Shown here in pieces: positions 48,983 to 58,762 of a DNA stretch of 64,000 bases (the first letter of the stretch is position 1; the number at the start of each line of letters is the position of its first letter). The stretch covers positions 37,125,812 through 37,189,811 of the forward strand of contig NC_044277.2 in assembly GCF_004027225.2 (NCBI RefSeq). Direction: 5' to 3'. A model generated the notes under the pieces. That model was not told where the DNA came from. It made no database searches and saw nothing but the letters and a program-made list of their open reading frames with translations. Source of the stretch: Strigops habroptila. Taxonomy: Eukaryota; Chordata; Aves; Psittaciformes; Psittacidae. A program made the position numbers and the translations under genes.

Positions 48983-49085
48983 AAAAACCAAACCAAACCC
49001 AACCAACAAAAAAAAAAAAAAAAAAAATCCAAAACAAAACCAAAACCCCAAACAAAAAAAACCCAAACAAAAAAACCCCAAACTT
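48983..49085. repeat. A-rich tract with CC/CCCC interruptions
   Basis: About 100 bases of A runs broken by CC, CCC and CCCC; the complement is T-rich with G runs. Open frames on both strands here (Lys/Pro/Asn-rich and Phe-rich) are translations of the tract. Confidence 0.9.
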
Positions 49086-49734
49086 CTGGATCTCATAGGT
49101 AGCATCAGTTCCATAGTGAGTTACTACATCTGTATTTCTAGTCTGAAAAAATACGAAGACCTGAATGAATATTACTGTAATGTCATCCAAATGGGCAGAA
49201 TCGTATTTTGAGGGTTAGATTTCCAGTTTGTAATTTAAATTTCATAGAAATGTTTCTGTATGTAAAAAATAATTTGAATTTACCAACAATGTTGAAGTTG
49301 GCATGATAAGAGTCAGGAAAAAAGTAGTATCTTTAAAAAAAAAAAAAAAAGTTTGCGAAAAAAAAAGGCAAGTCATAACAGGAGAATTCTAAAATTGTAG
49401 AAGTTTTCTGTGTATAGAAACGATCTAAGAATATTTCCATTCTGAATGCTAGGTAATTTGTAGATGAGTTCATGAACTGCGTGAGAAAAGCCGACTTGTA
49501 GTGTTTTATCTTTTTTAAGTGTATCTTGCGATGCTAGAAAATGATTGATTTCTTCCTACAAGATCTTTTAGAAATCTTCACCTTTGTTGAACTCTTAATA
49601 ACTTTAATATAGTATAAAATACTATAGTTTTGATTATCTTTTTTGGTCTGAATAAACCGTACATTATTATTTGTGTGTATTTAATGTCTTAAAATTCAAT
49701 GATTTTTACATATTTTTTTTTTTTCTTTAAACAG

Positions 49735-49770
49735 AAGATAGAGTGCACGGCAATTATAATGAAGACCATG
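49735..49770 (+). CDS. ASPH: ASPH luminal acidic microexon (EDRVHGNYNEDH)
   Basis: 36 bases, phase 1-1, preceded by a long T tract and aaacag, donor gtaaga. It encodes EDRVHGNYNEDH, aligning with human EDERLHHDTDD. Confidence 0.87.
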
Positions 49771-51563
49771 GTAAGACAAGTGCTGTACTTAGTGAAATGA
49801 TAGTATCAAAGTCTTGCATTGATATGAAAGTGAAATTACTTTGTCTTAAAGTTTTCTATGCTGTCACATTACTTCACAAGTTCTAAGTTAAGGTTTTGGG
49901 GTTCTTTATGTTCAAATCCCCTGTGTATGTAAACAATCTAAAGCACTAAATCAAGTGTAGAGTATGTGTATAGGTTATATTACCATGTTGGTCCTCTTTA
50001 ACATACTTTGTGCATATGTGGAATAAGAATGTTGAAGACTTGACATGCCTTTTTCTAATGAAACACTGGCCAAGTCAGCTGTGATTCAGTGCATCTGTTA
50101 GCTCAGTGTTACCTTTTCATCTTGCCTGTAACTACCAGTTCTTTGGAAATTACTCCGTTTTAGTTTGATTTGGTTAATGATTTGCTAATAATTGCTGAGA
50201 CCAAATCAAAAAGTAAATGAGAAGACGACTAGTGGTCACAGTCTTAAAACAAAGGTATGTGGTTGTGAATCCTTCTGTGAAATCCTTCTGGGGACTATCA
50301 TACTTCAGAAAAATTATGCATATTTTCAAAGTACTCTTGTTTGTTTTCCATGTTTATGTAACCTGAGCAAAGGACAGCAATTCTTAACTTCAGAATATTT
50401 CAGAAAGAAAACCTTGAGGTTTATTCTTTGCCATCAGGAAAGAAATTCTGAGATCTACCTTCGGGTTAGAAGTCAAAATCCCATTGAAGGACTTTCAGTG
50501 GCCCAAAAGTGTATTTAGACCTTACTGCATGTTTTTCTCAGTGTGCAGAAAAGAGTTATTTGCCTCAGCTATGGTAGCCTTGATGAAATGTGTTGGCTTC
50601 AATAGGAAATAGGAAAAGTAAGACAGACCTAGCTTTTTCCCTGGGCTTGTTGTTTACTCTCCAGGAGATACTTATTTTACAATCGGTTCCTAATCAAGAA
50701 TCACTTCTCTTGTTTCTCACACCTATATATGAATGAGAAGTGCAACTTCTAAGCTTTACTTTTCATGCTCCTTCATATCTAGTGGTGACATGAACAGAGA
50801 ACACTTCCATGGTTCCTGCCCTCAAGAAGAGTCATCAATACCTGCTTTAGTAGTAAGATGATCATGGAGGTTTCCAAAGTAATTTGCATTGGTTTTTCAT
50901 AGAATTAGTTCCAAAACCATTGCTTATTCTGCAGTCTCTTGTGATGCCCCCCCACATAATAACATTGAATCACTCTATTTTGTAAGTAATTCATACATTT
51001 TTAGTATTTTTTAAAAAATCTTATGTAAATAATTTTTTCATATGAGGGTTAGTACCTGTTACGATCGTGAAATTGTCCAAAACATTGGATGAACATTGAA
51101 ATTCTTTAGTTCTAAAATTCACAATAAATTCATATTGAAAATTCAGACAATTAATGGATAGCATTTGTCTGTTTTCAGATATTAGCTAAAGTAAAATAAT
51201 GAATACTCTTAACTTATTTCTTCAGAATTACAAAAATTAGACTGGCTCTTTACTCAAGGATTAGGAGTGTAGGTGAATTTTATAACTATACAGAATGATA
51301 GCTTTTTTTTTTTTTCAGTATTTCATCTGTGTAGATAGAAATGCTTGAAATTTTAGCATTACGTTCACATTTGATATTTGGGTTTTGTATAAAATTTCTA
51401 CTACAATCTCTAGTAAGGGTTCATATATCTATTCAGGCCCTCAAACTAGAGAAAGTCTTTGAGAGCTTTTCATTTATCAGTAATGAACTGGATGCTTAAC
51501 AAACAAATTTGTAGGATACTCTGCATATTGACCACTCAGAAACTTTTTTTTCTTTCCTTTCAG
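49771..51563 (+). other. ASPH: Intron in the acidic exon series
   Basis: About 1.8 kb, no exon or repeat family recognised. The frame 50192-50518 has no recognisable domain. Confidence 0.65.
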
Positions 51564-51602
51564 AACCAAAACATGAAGAGCAGACTGAGGCTCAAGATAC
51601 AG
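51564..51602 (+). CDS. ASPH: ASPH luminal acidic microexon (EPKHEEQTEAQDT)
   Basis: 39 bases, phase 1-1, acceptor tctttcctttcag, donor gtatat. It encodes EPKHEEQTEAQDT. A TG/TA simple repeat starts immediately at the donor. Confidence 0.86.
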
Positions 51603-51666
51603 GTATATACATATAAATGTATATACGTGTGTGTATGTATATGTGTGTGTGGGCGGGGTGTGTGTT
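51603..51666. repeat. TA/TG simple repeat at a splice donor
   Basis: Alternating TA and TG units with interruptions, beginning inside the GTATAT donor of the preceding microexon. Confidence 0.8.
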
Positions 51667-52624
51667 TACTCCCACACACATCCATCATCTCTATGTATTT
51701 ATATATATGGAGCATATTAGAAAAAACTTTGTTTCCTGTGTAGTTAAAGTAGAAAAATCTCCAAAATAAATGTTAGTGGAATATAAATTGTTTTCGAAGT
51801 CAGAGAAATATTTTAGTCAAGTTAGCATAAAAATCAGTAACATAATCCTGTTATTTATATATATATTAAAATATATAATCTGTGTGATTTTCAATCACAA
51901 TATATTGCCAATTATACCAAAGGTTCATTACAGTCTGTGTAGCTATAAAGTTAGGGTTTTGACTATGAACTGAGACATCATCTTCTAATATGCCATCTTT
52001 AAGGACTCATCTCTAAGGTCTCAACTGAAGCAAAGTGGGATATGTGGAGATTTTTATGGGCATTTGGAACACAGTAGTTCTGCATAGATACTCAATCCGC
52101 TGCCTACCGTGAGCTTTGCTCGTAACCTTGTAACCAGTACTTAAGATGATTCAAAATTTACAGGCTGTGACTATTAACTCTGCTTCAATGCATACTTTTT
52201 GCTACTGTTAAAAAATTACTTGTCTGCAGTGCTTTATCCAAGTCCTGTATACTTTGTGGTCTTGAAATAACAGATCTTTTGAGAGTCTTCTCATATTGCT
52301 GATTGAAAAAGACAGAGTTGTTTAGTTTAGAATGAAGTCAAGAAATTCTCTAGTGTAAGTAAATTTTAAGTATCTGTTTTGTCACCTTTGTGCTCAAAAG
52401 TTTAAGAGGACAGTCAAATGAGTTAAAAGGTGCCATATTCAAATAAAAATCAAAATAATTTATTTTTCCATGGAATCCGTAACTTTAAGTTGAAGAACTT
52501 GCTCGTTGTCCTTCACGAAGGAAAGTAGGACTAACCAAGAAATTGCATGTTTATCAAATAAAAAACCTTTTAAAGTGAAAGTTTATAGAGGGCTTTGTTG
52601 TTGGTGGTTTTTAATGTGTAGCAG

Positions 52625-52645
52625 ATGGAGTTGATGCTGCAAAAG
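52625..52645 (+). CDS. ASPH: Candidate 21-base microexon of ASPH (DGVDAAK)
   Basis: The sequence tttttaatgtgtagcag precedes 21 stop-free bases that read DGVDAAK in the gene's frame, then gtgaaa. Phase 1-1 and a multiple of three, between two accepted acidic exons. The motif is short, so chance is a real alternative. Confidence 0.3.
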
Positions 52646-52997
52646 GTGAAAGTGGGAGTACTGGTCATGCTTAAAATGATTAAGAAGTGTTTTTAAAATT
52701 TCAGTTTTTAAAGTTACTGTGTTTTAATACAAACAACATTTATTCAGAAGGTACAATTTTGAAATATTTACCTAATGAATGCGGCAATTCTTCAGTGAAA
52801 TGGGGAAGAAAATATAAGAATTAACTTGTGGGAGTTTTTTTCCCCCTCAAATTCATTGAAGATCCTGTTTGCTTATAGCAGTTTACTGTTCACAGTTAAA
52901 CATGCCTGTGTGCTAGCTGTGTTCTTCTGTGTTGTTTGTAAGTTTCATCAGTTGAGAGTTTGAATTCATTATTGCTCTGAATTGAATGTTTTCTTAG

Positions 52998-53042
52998 CTG
53001 TCGACAACCTTCTGGAGGATGTGAATGAAGCCACAGAGCCAG
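52998..53042 (+). CDS. ASPH: ASPH luminal acidic exon (AVDNLLEDVNEATEP)
   Basis: 45 bases, phase 1-1, acceptor gttttcttag, donor gtatgt. It encodes AVDNLLEDVNEATEP, with the same LLED core as the exon at 46640. Confidence 0.88.
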
Positions 53043-53173
53043 GTATGTATTTCATAGTTGTTATCATAAAGTGTTTTGATGAAATAATTTTGAAATCTGT
53101 AAATGTAAAAGCAAACAAACAAATAAAAACCACATTATATATATATATTTTTTTTTAATATTTTCCTTTATAG

Positions 53174-53215
53174 ATGAAATATCAGAAGATGTTGATATTG
53201 GTAAAGACCTGTCAG
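53174..53215 (+). CDS. ASPH: ASPH luminal acidic exon (DEISEDVDIGKDLS)
   Basis: 42 bases, phase 1-1, acceptor ttcctttatag, donor gtatga. It encodes DEISEDVDIGKDLS. The intron before it is only 131 bases. Confidence 0.87.
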
Positions 53216-53322
53216 GTATGAGGTTTTTGTTTGTGGAAAAAAAAAAAATTCTTCCACTTTATTCATTAATATAATTTGGAAAAACAAACAAATGAAAAAC
53301 AAAGCAGAAAAATGTGCTATAT

Positions 53323-53470
53323 AGATTCACAGAATGGTTTGAGTTGGAAGGGGCATTTAAAGATCATCTGGTCCAACTCCCCTGCCATGGGCAAGGACAT
53401 CTTTCCCTAGATCTAGTTGCTCAAAGCACCATCCAACCTGAACACTTCCAGGGATGGGCCAGGGATGAAT
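53323..53470 (-). mobile_element. CR1 LINE 3' fragment, - orientation
   Basis: attcacagaatggtttgagt, atcatctggtccaactcccc, tgccatgggcaaggacatct and accatccaacctgaacactt are reverse-complement CR1 3' sequence. The open frame 53314-53517 is this element. Confidence 0.92.
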
Positions 53471-53809
53471 GCTATATTTATTTAGGTTTTCCATTTGAAA
53501 AATGTCTCCTAGTATAATTAAATGGGGGGAAAAAACATTATTGTTTCACACAACCAACAATTCTAACCAAAATCCCTTTTGGGTTTTGGGGGATGTGATA
53601 GGAATGGACATCAGTAACAAAGAGGAGCTGAACTTTTGGACATGAAATGCATTCAGTACCTTCTTTCTACTTTTATCCTAGTTGATTGCCTTGCAGTTTA
53701 AGTCATACTTTTTGTTTGATACCAAATTGTGTGGGTGGCTGGTGGGAAATAAAAACAAAATTGTAAACATACTGTGTGTAGCTTTCAACACTTATTTTCT
53801 TTCTAACAG

Positions 53810-53860
53810 TAGAAAGTGAGCATACAGAAGATCTTGTGACCACTGAACCAGAGGAATCAG
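53810..53860 (+). CDS. ASPH: ASPH luminal acidic exon (VESEHTEDLVTTEPEES)
   Basis: 51 bases, phase 1-1, acceptor ttctttctaacag, donor gtttgt. It encodes VESEHTEDLVTTEPEES. Confidence 0.88.
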
Positions 53861-54083
53861 GTTTGTGTATTATCTTTTGCATGAGTTTGCTACTAAAAAA
53901 AAATAAATTAATTTAAAATAGTAGGTATGATAGAGTGGAAGTCTGTGCTGCAATAAAAATACATTCGTAACTTTTCCTGCAGGGTTTGGGTTTTTTTTTT
54001 CCGCTTTTAAGGACAGCCATAACTGTGGTGTTGGAAATCTAGCATATTGGGTTTTTTAATGATAATATTTTAATGGCTTCCAG

Positions 54084-54125
54084 AGCACTCTTCAGTTTTA
54101 GAAGTTGAGAGTGCTTCCAGTTCAG
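54084..54125 (+). pseudogene. ASPH: Probable decayed ASPH exon (donor GT changed to GA)
   Basis: After taatggcttccag, 42 stop-free bases read EHSSVLEVESASSS in the gene's frame, with phase 1 on both sides, but the next bases are gaaaac, not GT. Length, phase and acidic composition match the live exons on either side, so this looks like a lost exon. It may equally be a chance open stretch. Confidence 0.4.
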
Positions 54126-54844
54126 GAAAACTTAACTTACATTGATTAAAATAGCCACATTACATCATATGAAACTGAAGATTTCTTTGCTATGCTCTCT
54201 TTTCTACCAGCCAGTCAGTACTACATATTCAGGAAAGACAGTATATGTTAGAAATAAAATGGAATGTCTCTCCAGCTTTGAGCACTTGATTTATGGGCTT
54301 CCCAAGTCAGAGAATATATTTTCCTCTCTTTGATTCTTATTATCTACAGCCAGCATCCTGGCTATTACAGATTCTTTTCTCTGACTCCTTCCATGCATGA
54401 ATAGGGAGCTATGTTTAACCTTCAGTCTATCAGCAGTAATGGCACTCAGTGGCATGTGACATGTCTAATTTAAATATATATATGGAATTAGAAGGAACTG
54501 AATTTTGAAGTCAAGTATTTCACAGTTACAGCTGGGAACATACTAAGAATATGAATGTTTTCTAAGCCCTTACTGTAATAGCAGGTAAAACTGTGGGAGA
54601 TTTGTGCTTCGAATAGTTTACTTTCAGAATTTTGAAGTATCTTTTTTGAAACACATTGGCTTATTTAAGTATTAATCTTTCCCCTGAAAAAATTCAGCTG
54701 AGAAAAATTTGCATCCAACCTCTACAGAAGTATTAGAGTAGTCTTGATAGGTCACTGTTTTGAGCATAAGGGATAAAAATGCAGCTTTTTGTGAATATTT
54801 AGTGAACATCCAGTTTGAATTGCTTGTATGCTTTTGACTTACAG

Positions 54845-54889
54845 AAGTTCCTGTTAAAGCTGAGGATTATTCAAATGACAATCTAGTGG
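54845..54889 (+). CDS. ASPH: ASPH luminal acidic exon (EVPVKAEDYSNDNLV)
   Basis: 45 bases, phase 1-1, acceptor ttgacttacag, consensus donor gtaagt. It encodes EVPVKAEDYSNDNLV. It is the last confident exon before the junctate terminal exon; the human counterpart region is ...VPVEEQQEVPP. Confidence 0.88.
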
Positions 54890-56069
54890 GTAAGTTTATC
54901 TTAAATGCTTGGTTTTTTCCCCACAGAAATGTAGCTATAGCTATATGGAAAATTCGTAAAGAAATTACTTCTTGGAAGGGAGTGGAAGGATATCAGTATT
55001 GTTGTTTAATGTTGTTTCCTAGTTTTGAGGCAGTAGTGTTTTCATATTGTACTGGATAAATGCTGTTAATAGTTCCAGGTTATATGGAGGCATTCCAAAT
55101 AAAACTGAGTAGTTTGTAAATTAAAACTTAATTTTTAATTATTTCAGTCAAAACTGGATACTCTTAGTGCACAGGGAAATGGAAAATTTCAGGTCTCAAA
55201 ATATGTGCGTATTTCTTTTTCAGAGTAACTGATCATGGGTGGTGATTCTGTCACTTCTCTTGTCTATCAGTCAGATCTGTTGGAGTCTGACTGTGGCACA
55301 CTCTTCAGGCACTGATCTGGAAACAGGACTGTTTTGTCATGCCATCACATTTTTCTTGACAAAACTGATTTTAAGAACAAGAGCACTTCCAGCTTTTCCA
55401 TCTGTGCCTTGACAGTAGTAAGCACATAGTTTACCAAACCATTTTTAGATTAGATAAATTGCTTCTAAGTTGGAAGACTGTGTATTGCTCCATTTCATCT
55501 TCATTTTGGAGATAATCATTGCAAGTTACTAGTTTGTTCTTCGAAATGGAGCAGTTGTGTTGAGTGAAACACTTGAGTTGTATCTCTGGGCAGTACATCA
55601 CAGAAGCTGCAATCCGAGAGCCCTGACAGGTATATTTCTGTTTTGTTCTGATTAGCCTGAGCACCTTGCTGGCTTAGTTGATCTTTGCAATATGCAGAAG
55701 CTCTTATGTGGTGTGGTGCCAGGTAGTTCTGTGGGGTGTTGGTTTTCCTTGCAGGAAAGGAAACTTGTATTTAGTTCTTGGGCATGCCAAAAATAGCCAC
55801 AGAAGTGAAAAAACGTAGGAGGCCTTTGTGGTTGCCCAGAACAGATTTGAGGCATGGTTTAGTTCATGTTTTAATTTACATGCTGAACCTTAACTGAGGT
55901 GATTTGAAATGCTCACGTCAATATGTAACTGTGTTGTCTGAGAGGTCTTTCTAACGTGTTTATCTTAACAGCCATATGGTGTGTTGAAATGTTTGAAGGC
56001 CATTAATAGATACCCTATCTAAAATGTTCTGTTTCATAATTAATATGGATATTTTTAACAAAAGTTTAG

Positions 56070-56129
56070 TATCAGCACAGGAAGAAGCAGTAGTTACCTT
56101 TGACAGCATAGGCAAGAAATTCAGCAAAG
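56070..56129 (+). CDS. ASPH: Candidate 60-base exon of ASPH (VSAQEEAVVTFDSIGKKFSK)
   Basis: The acceptor would be aacaaaagtttag, the donor gtagta. The 60 bases are open in the gene's frame, phase 1-1, reading VSAQEEAVVTFDSIGKKFSK. It lies where human has the VIVEEVSIFPVEEQQEVPP region, but similarity is slight and the polypyrimidine tract is poor. Confidence 0.35.
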
Positions 56130-56526
56130 GTAGTATTCAGGTGGTTTGTTGTGCTTTAAGTCGGAACCGTAGAAGAAGAATATATGTTTCTGACAGAAAA
56201 TGATGCTGCTTAAAGTTAAAATACCAGAAAGTTCTTTACAGGACGATTGCAAAATGTCAATAGTAGGTGGCTCTGCAGTGTCGGTTGTATTGATATGAGG
56301 ATGTTGAGATGATCTCTTGACTTACATATACTATTTTAAAACTAAATTCAGAATCCAGGTACCAACTTGAAATCTTTAATTTTGGGTTCTGTGGACCATA
56401 TTCCTTATCACTTCTTGTGCTATAATTTATGGCTCAGTCGTGCAGCAGTAAATGAATTTCCTACCTTCACCGTAAAAACTTCGGTGTGTTGTACAGTAGT
56501 GGATGGCTTTCCAAATATTCCATTTA

Positions 56527-56985
56527 GATTCACAGAGTCATTTAGGTTGGAAAAGACCCCAAAGATCATTCAGTCTGACCATAAACCCAACATTGCCAAA
56601 TCCACCAATAAACCATGTCCCTAAGCATCATGTGTGCATGTCTTTTAAATACCTCCAGCAATGGTGACTGAACCACTGTCCCGGTGTTTGACAATTTTTT
56701 CAGTGAAGAAATTTTTCCTAGTATCCAGTCTAAACCTCCCCTGGTACAACTTGTTTCCTCTTGTCCTGTCGCTTGTTACCTGGGAGAAGAGACCAACACC
56801 CACTTCATTACAACCTCTTTTCAGGTAGTTGTAGAAAGTGATAAGGTCTCCCTTCTATCAGCTTAAAGCCATTCTTCCCTGTTCTGCCACTACATGCCCT
56901 TGTAAAAAGTCCCTCTTTGGATTAGTTGTAGGCCCTGTTTTAGGTATTGGAAGGCTTCTCTTCTCCAGGCTGTTTATCAGTTATT
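56527..56985 (-). mobile_element. CR1 LINE fragment, about 460 bases, - orientation
   Basis: attcacagagtcatttaggt, aagatcattcagtctgacca, aataaaccatgtccctaagc, acaacttgtttcctcttgtc and cctgtcgcttgttacctggg follow the reverse complement of an avian CR1 3' region including part of its late coding end. It is the longest copy in the window. Open frames 56367-56624 and 56684-56866 are mostly this element. It is broken and 5'-truncated. Confidence 0.92.
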
Positions 56986-58413
56986 AAACACAAAAATAAC
57001 TATTAGATGTAGTACCATGTACGTGATTCTTTGTTTAGCAAGTAGAAAATGAAAATAATTTGATCAGCGCAAAATCTGCAACAGTGTACTGACATACTCA
57101 AGAATCTTTAGTGATTTGTGTAGTTATGTGGGAACCACTTTGAAGGCAGAAGAGTCGTTATTTATCAGTTTATGTAAAAAGTTTATTGTTTTGGCACATA
57201 AAGTGAAATTCAAATAGCATCTCTGAAAATTGAGAAAAGAAACAGGGGACATAATTAAACTACTAACCAGGAATAAAAATTTTACTACTTTTAGTATGAT
57301 TTCCTGCTATTAGTTATGTTTACCCAGCTTTTTTGGATGTGAAAATTTCAGTTTGAAGGCAATATTATTCTCACATTTTCTTCTTAGACTACAAAACTCA
57401 TATTTATTACTTTAGGGTTTTCATTATTATTTGTGATGGAGGATTTAGTATGAGAGTTTTTTGTTATCGGAAGTCTTTGTTCATGTGATTTCATTTCTCA
57501 GGTATTCAAAACTAGTATTTCCTGTTATTTCAGCAACAATAATATTAAAGTTCATTGTACTAGAGACAGTCAAGAACTCTCTTCTGAATAAAGAACACAT
57601 GCATATGCACTTTTTACATATATGAAAGGTGTATCTATGTAGTAAACATAACTTCAGGCAGCGTAAAGGATATTCAGAAATATCACTAGAGAGTCCTTAT
57701 TCTTCGCTAGTATAAATGCATGCTACTTCATTTGAAGCATGATGGCATCACTTTTTATCAGGTTAGGAGCAGTTCAATTTTTATCTGAAACACAGGATCT
57801 TACTTGTTTTGGAAAGAAAACAGGAGGTAGTTCAGAGGATGAATTTAGCTGTGAGGAACATTCTCGTATCCCCAGTGAGGAGATTGGGTGTGGGACTTGA
57901 ATATGCTGGAGTGCAAGTCAAGTTTTTTGCTGATTTCAGGGCATAGCACAAAATAAATACAGTAGGCAACTGCATCCTTAGGTATCTGTAGGTAGTGTTT
58001 TCCAATTCTGTAAATTTACTTCTAAAATAATTACCGGTATTCCTTTTCAGCAGTAGGATATTTGAACTATAGTTATAGCCTGTATTCTTGTAAACTAATG
58101 CACTTAAGTGGTATGAGAGGCCAGCTTGACTTTTTTTGCTAATCCTGTTTTACACTAGCAGGGAGGGTTACTTGCTGGAGACATATTTTAAGGGAGTCAT
58201 AGGTTATGGGATACTTTTACTCTCTCTGTCTTAGTATTTTGATCCCTCTTGTATATGATCAGATTTAAAATACCTAAGGGTTGTTCCACCACCCCTCTCC
58301 CCCTTCATCTATATTTTACAAACTGCTGAAATCTCTTACATGTAGAGAAGTTTCCACTTTAGAACTTTGACTCTTCCTCATTCCCTGGCTCCTCTTTTCC
58401 CATTGTAAGCGTC

Positions 58414-58421
<8 letters not shown>

Positions 58422-58461
<40 letters not shown>

Positions 58462-58473
58462 AAAAAAAAAAAA
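58422..58473. repeat. Poly-A run (A38, TT, A12)
   Basis: 38 uninterrupted A's at 58422-58459, two T's, then 12 A's. It lies about 280 bases before the junctate terminal exon. Confidence 0.95.
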
Positions 58474-58754
58474 TTAGTTTAATGTATATGTGCCATGGCC
58501 TAGATTTCCTTTACAAGGTAAATGATGTGCCATATGCTTAGATACATTTAGTTTACATTTCCCATCTTATACAGCAACTTTGTGCATATTCATTATGATA
58601 GCTCCTAGAAATGGTAGCTTTTTCAAATTAACTAGTCTTAGACAAAGTTGCATTTTTTAGAATTTAAGATTAAGATTTTTTTTTTCTGTGATTGTTTTAG
58701 AGAAAGTTGTGTTTTGGTTGGTCCTTTAATATAGATTTCCCCTTATTTTTTCAG

Positions 58755-58762
58755 ATACTTAA
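58755..58762 (+). CDS. ASPH: Junctate terminal exon: Asp-Thr-stop
   Basis: A strong acceptor (ccccttattttttcag) is followed by AT ACT TAA. With the phase-1 g from the upstream exon this reads Asp-Thr-stop. Human junctate, as I recall it, ends ...VPPDT, so this two-codon exon looks conserved. It ends the acidic calcium-binding form (junctate) before the TPR and catalytic exons. Junctate sits in ER/SR and is linked with IP3 receptor and TRPC3 calcium entry. Splicing all confident acidic exons from the P1 start would give 344 residues. The longer open frame across 58707-58904 is in another frame and is UTR. Confidence 0.82.

Larger units (their letters stand above)
54890..58754 (+). other. ASPH: Intron before the junctate terminal exon
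   Basis: About 3.9 kb. It holds a candidate exon (56070-56129), a reverse CR1 copy (about 56527-56985) and a 38-base poly-A run followed by TT and A12 (58422-58473). No other exon accepted. Confidence 0.65.

Noticed and set aside
48942..49211. Lys/Pro/Asn-rich open frame, and its Phe-rich antisense at 48939-49190
   Set aside because: Translation of an A-rich simple tract.
58051..58110. 60-base phase-1 open stretch after tccttttcag with GTATGA donor (AVGYLNYSYSLYSCK...)
   Set aside because: Aromatic and Cys-containing sequence is unlike the acidic luminal exons. Phase and length could be chance.
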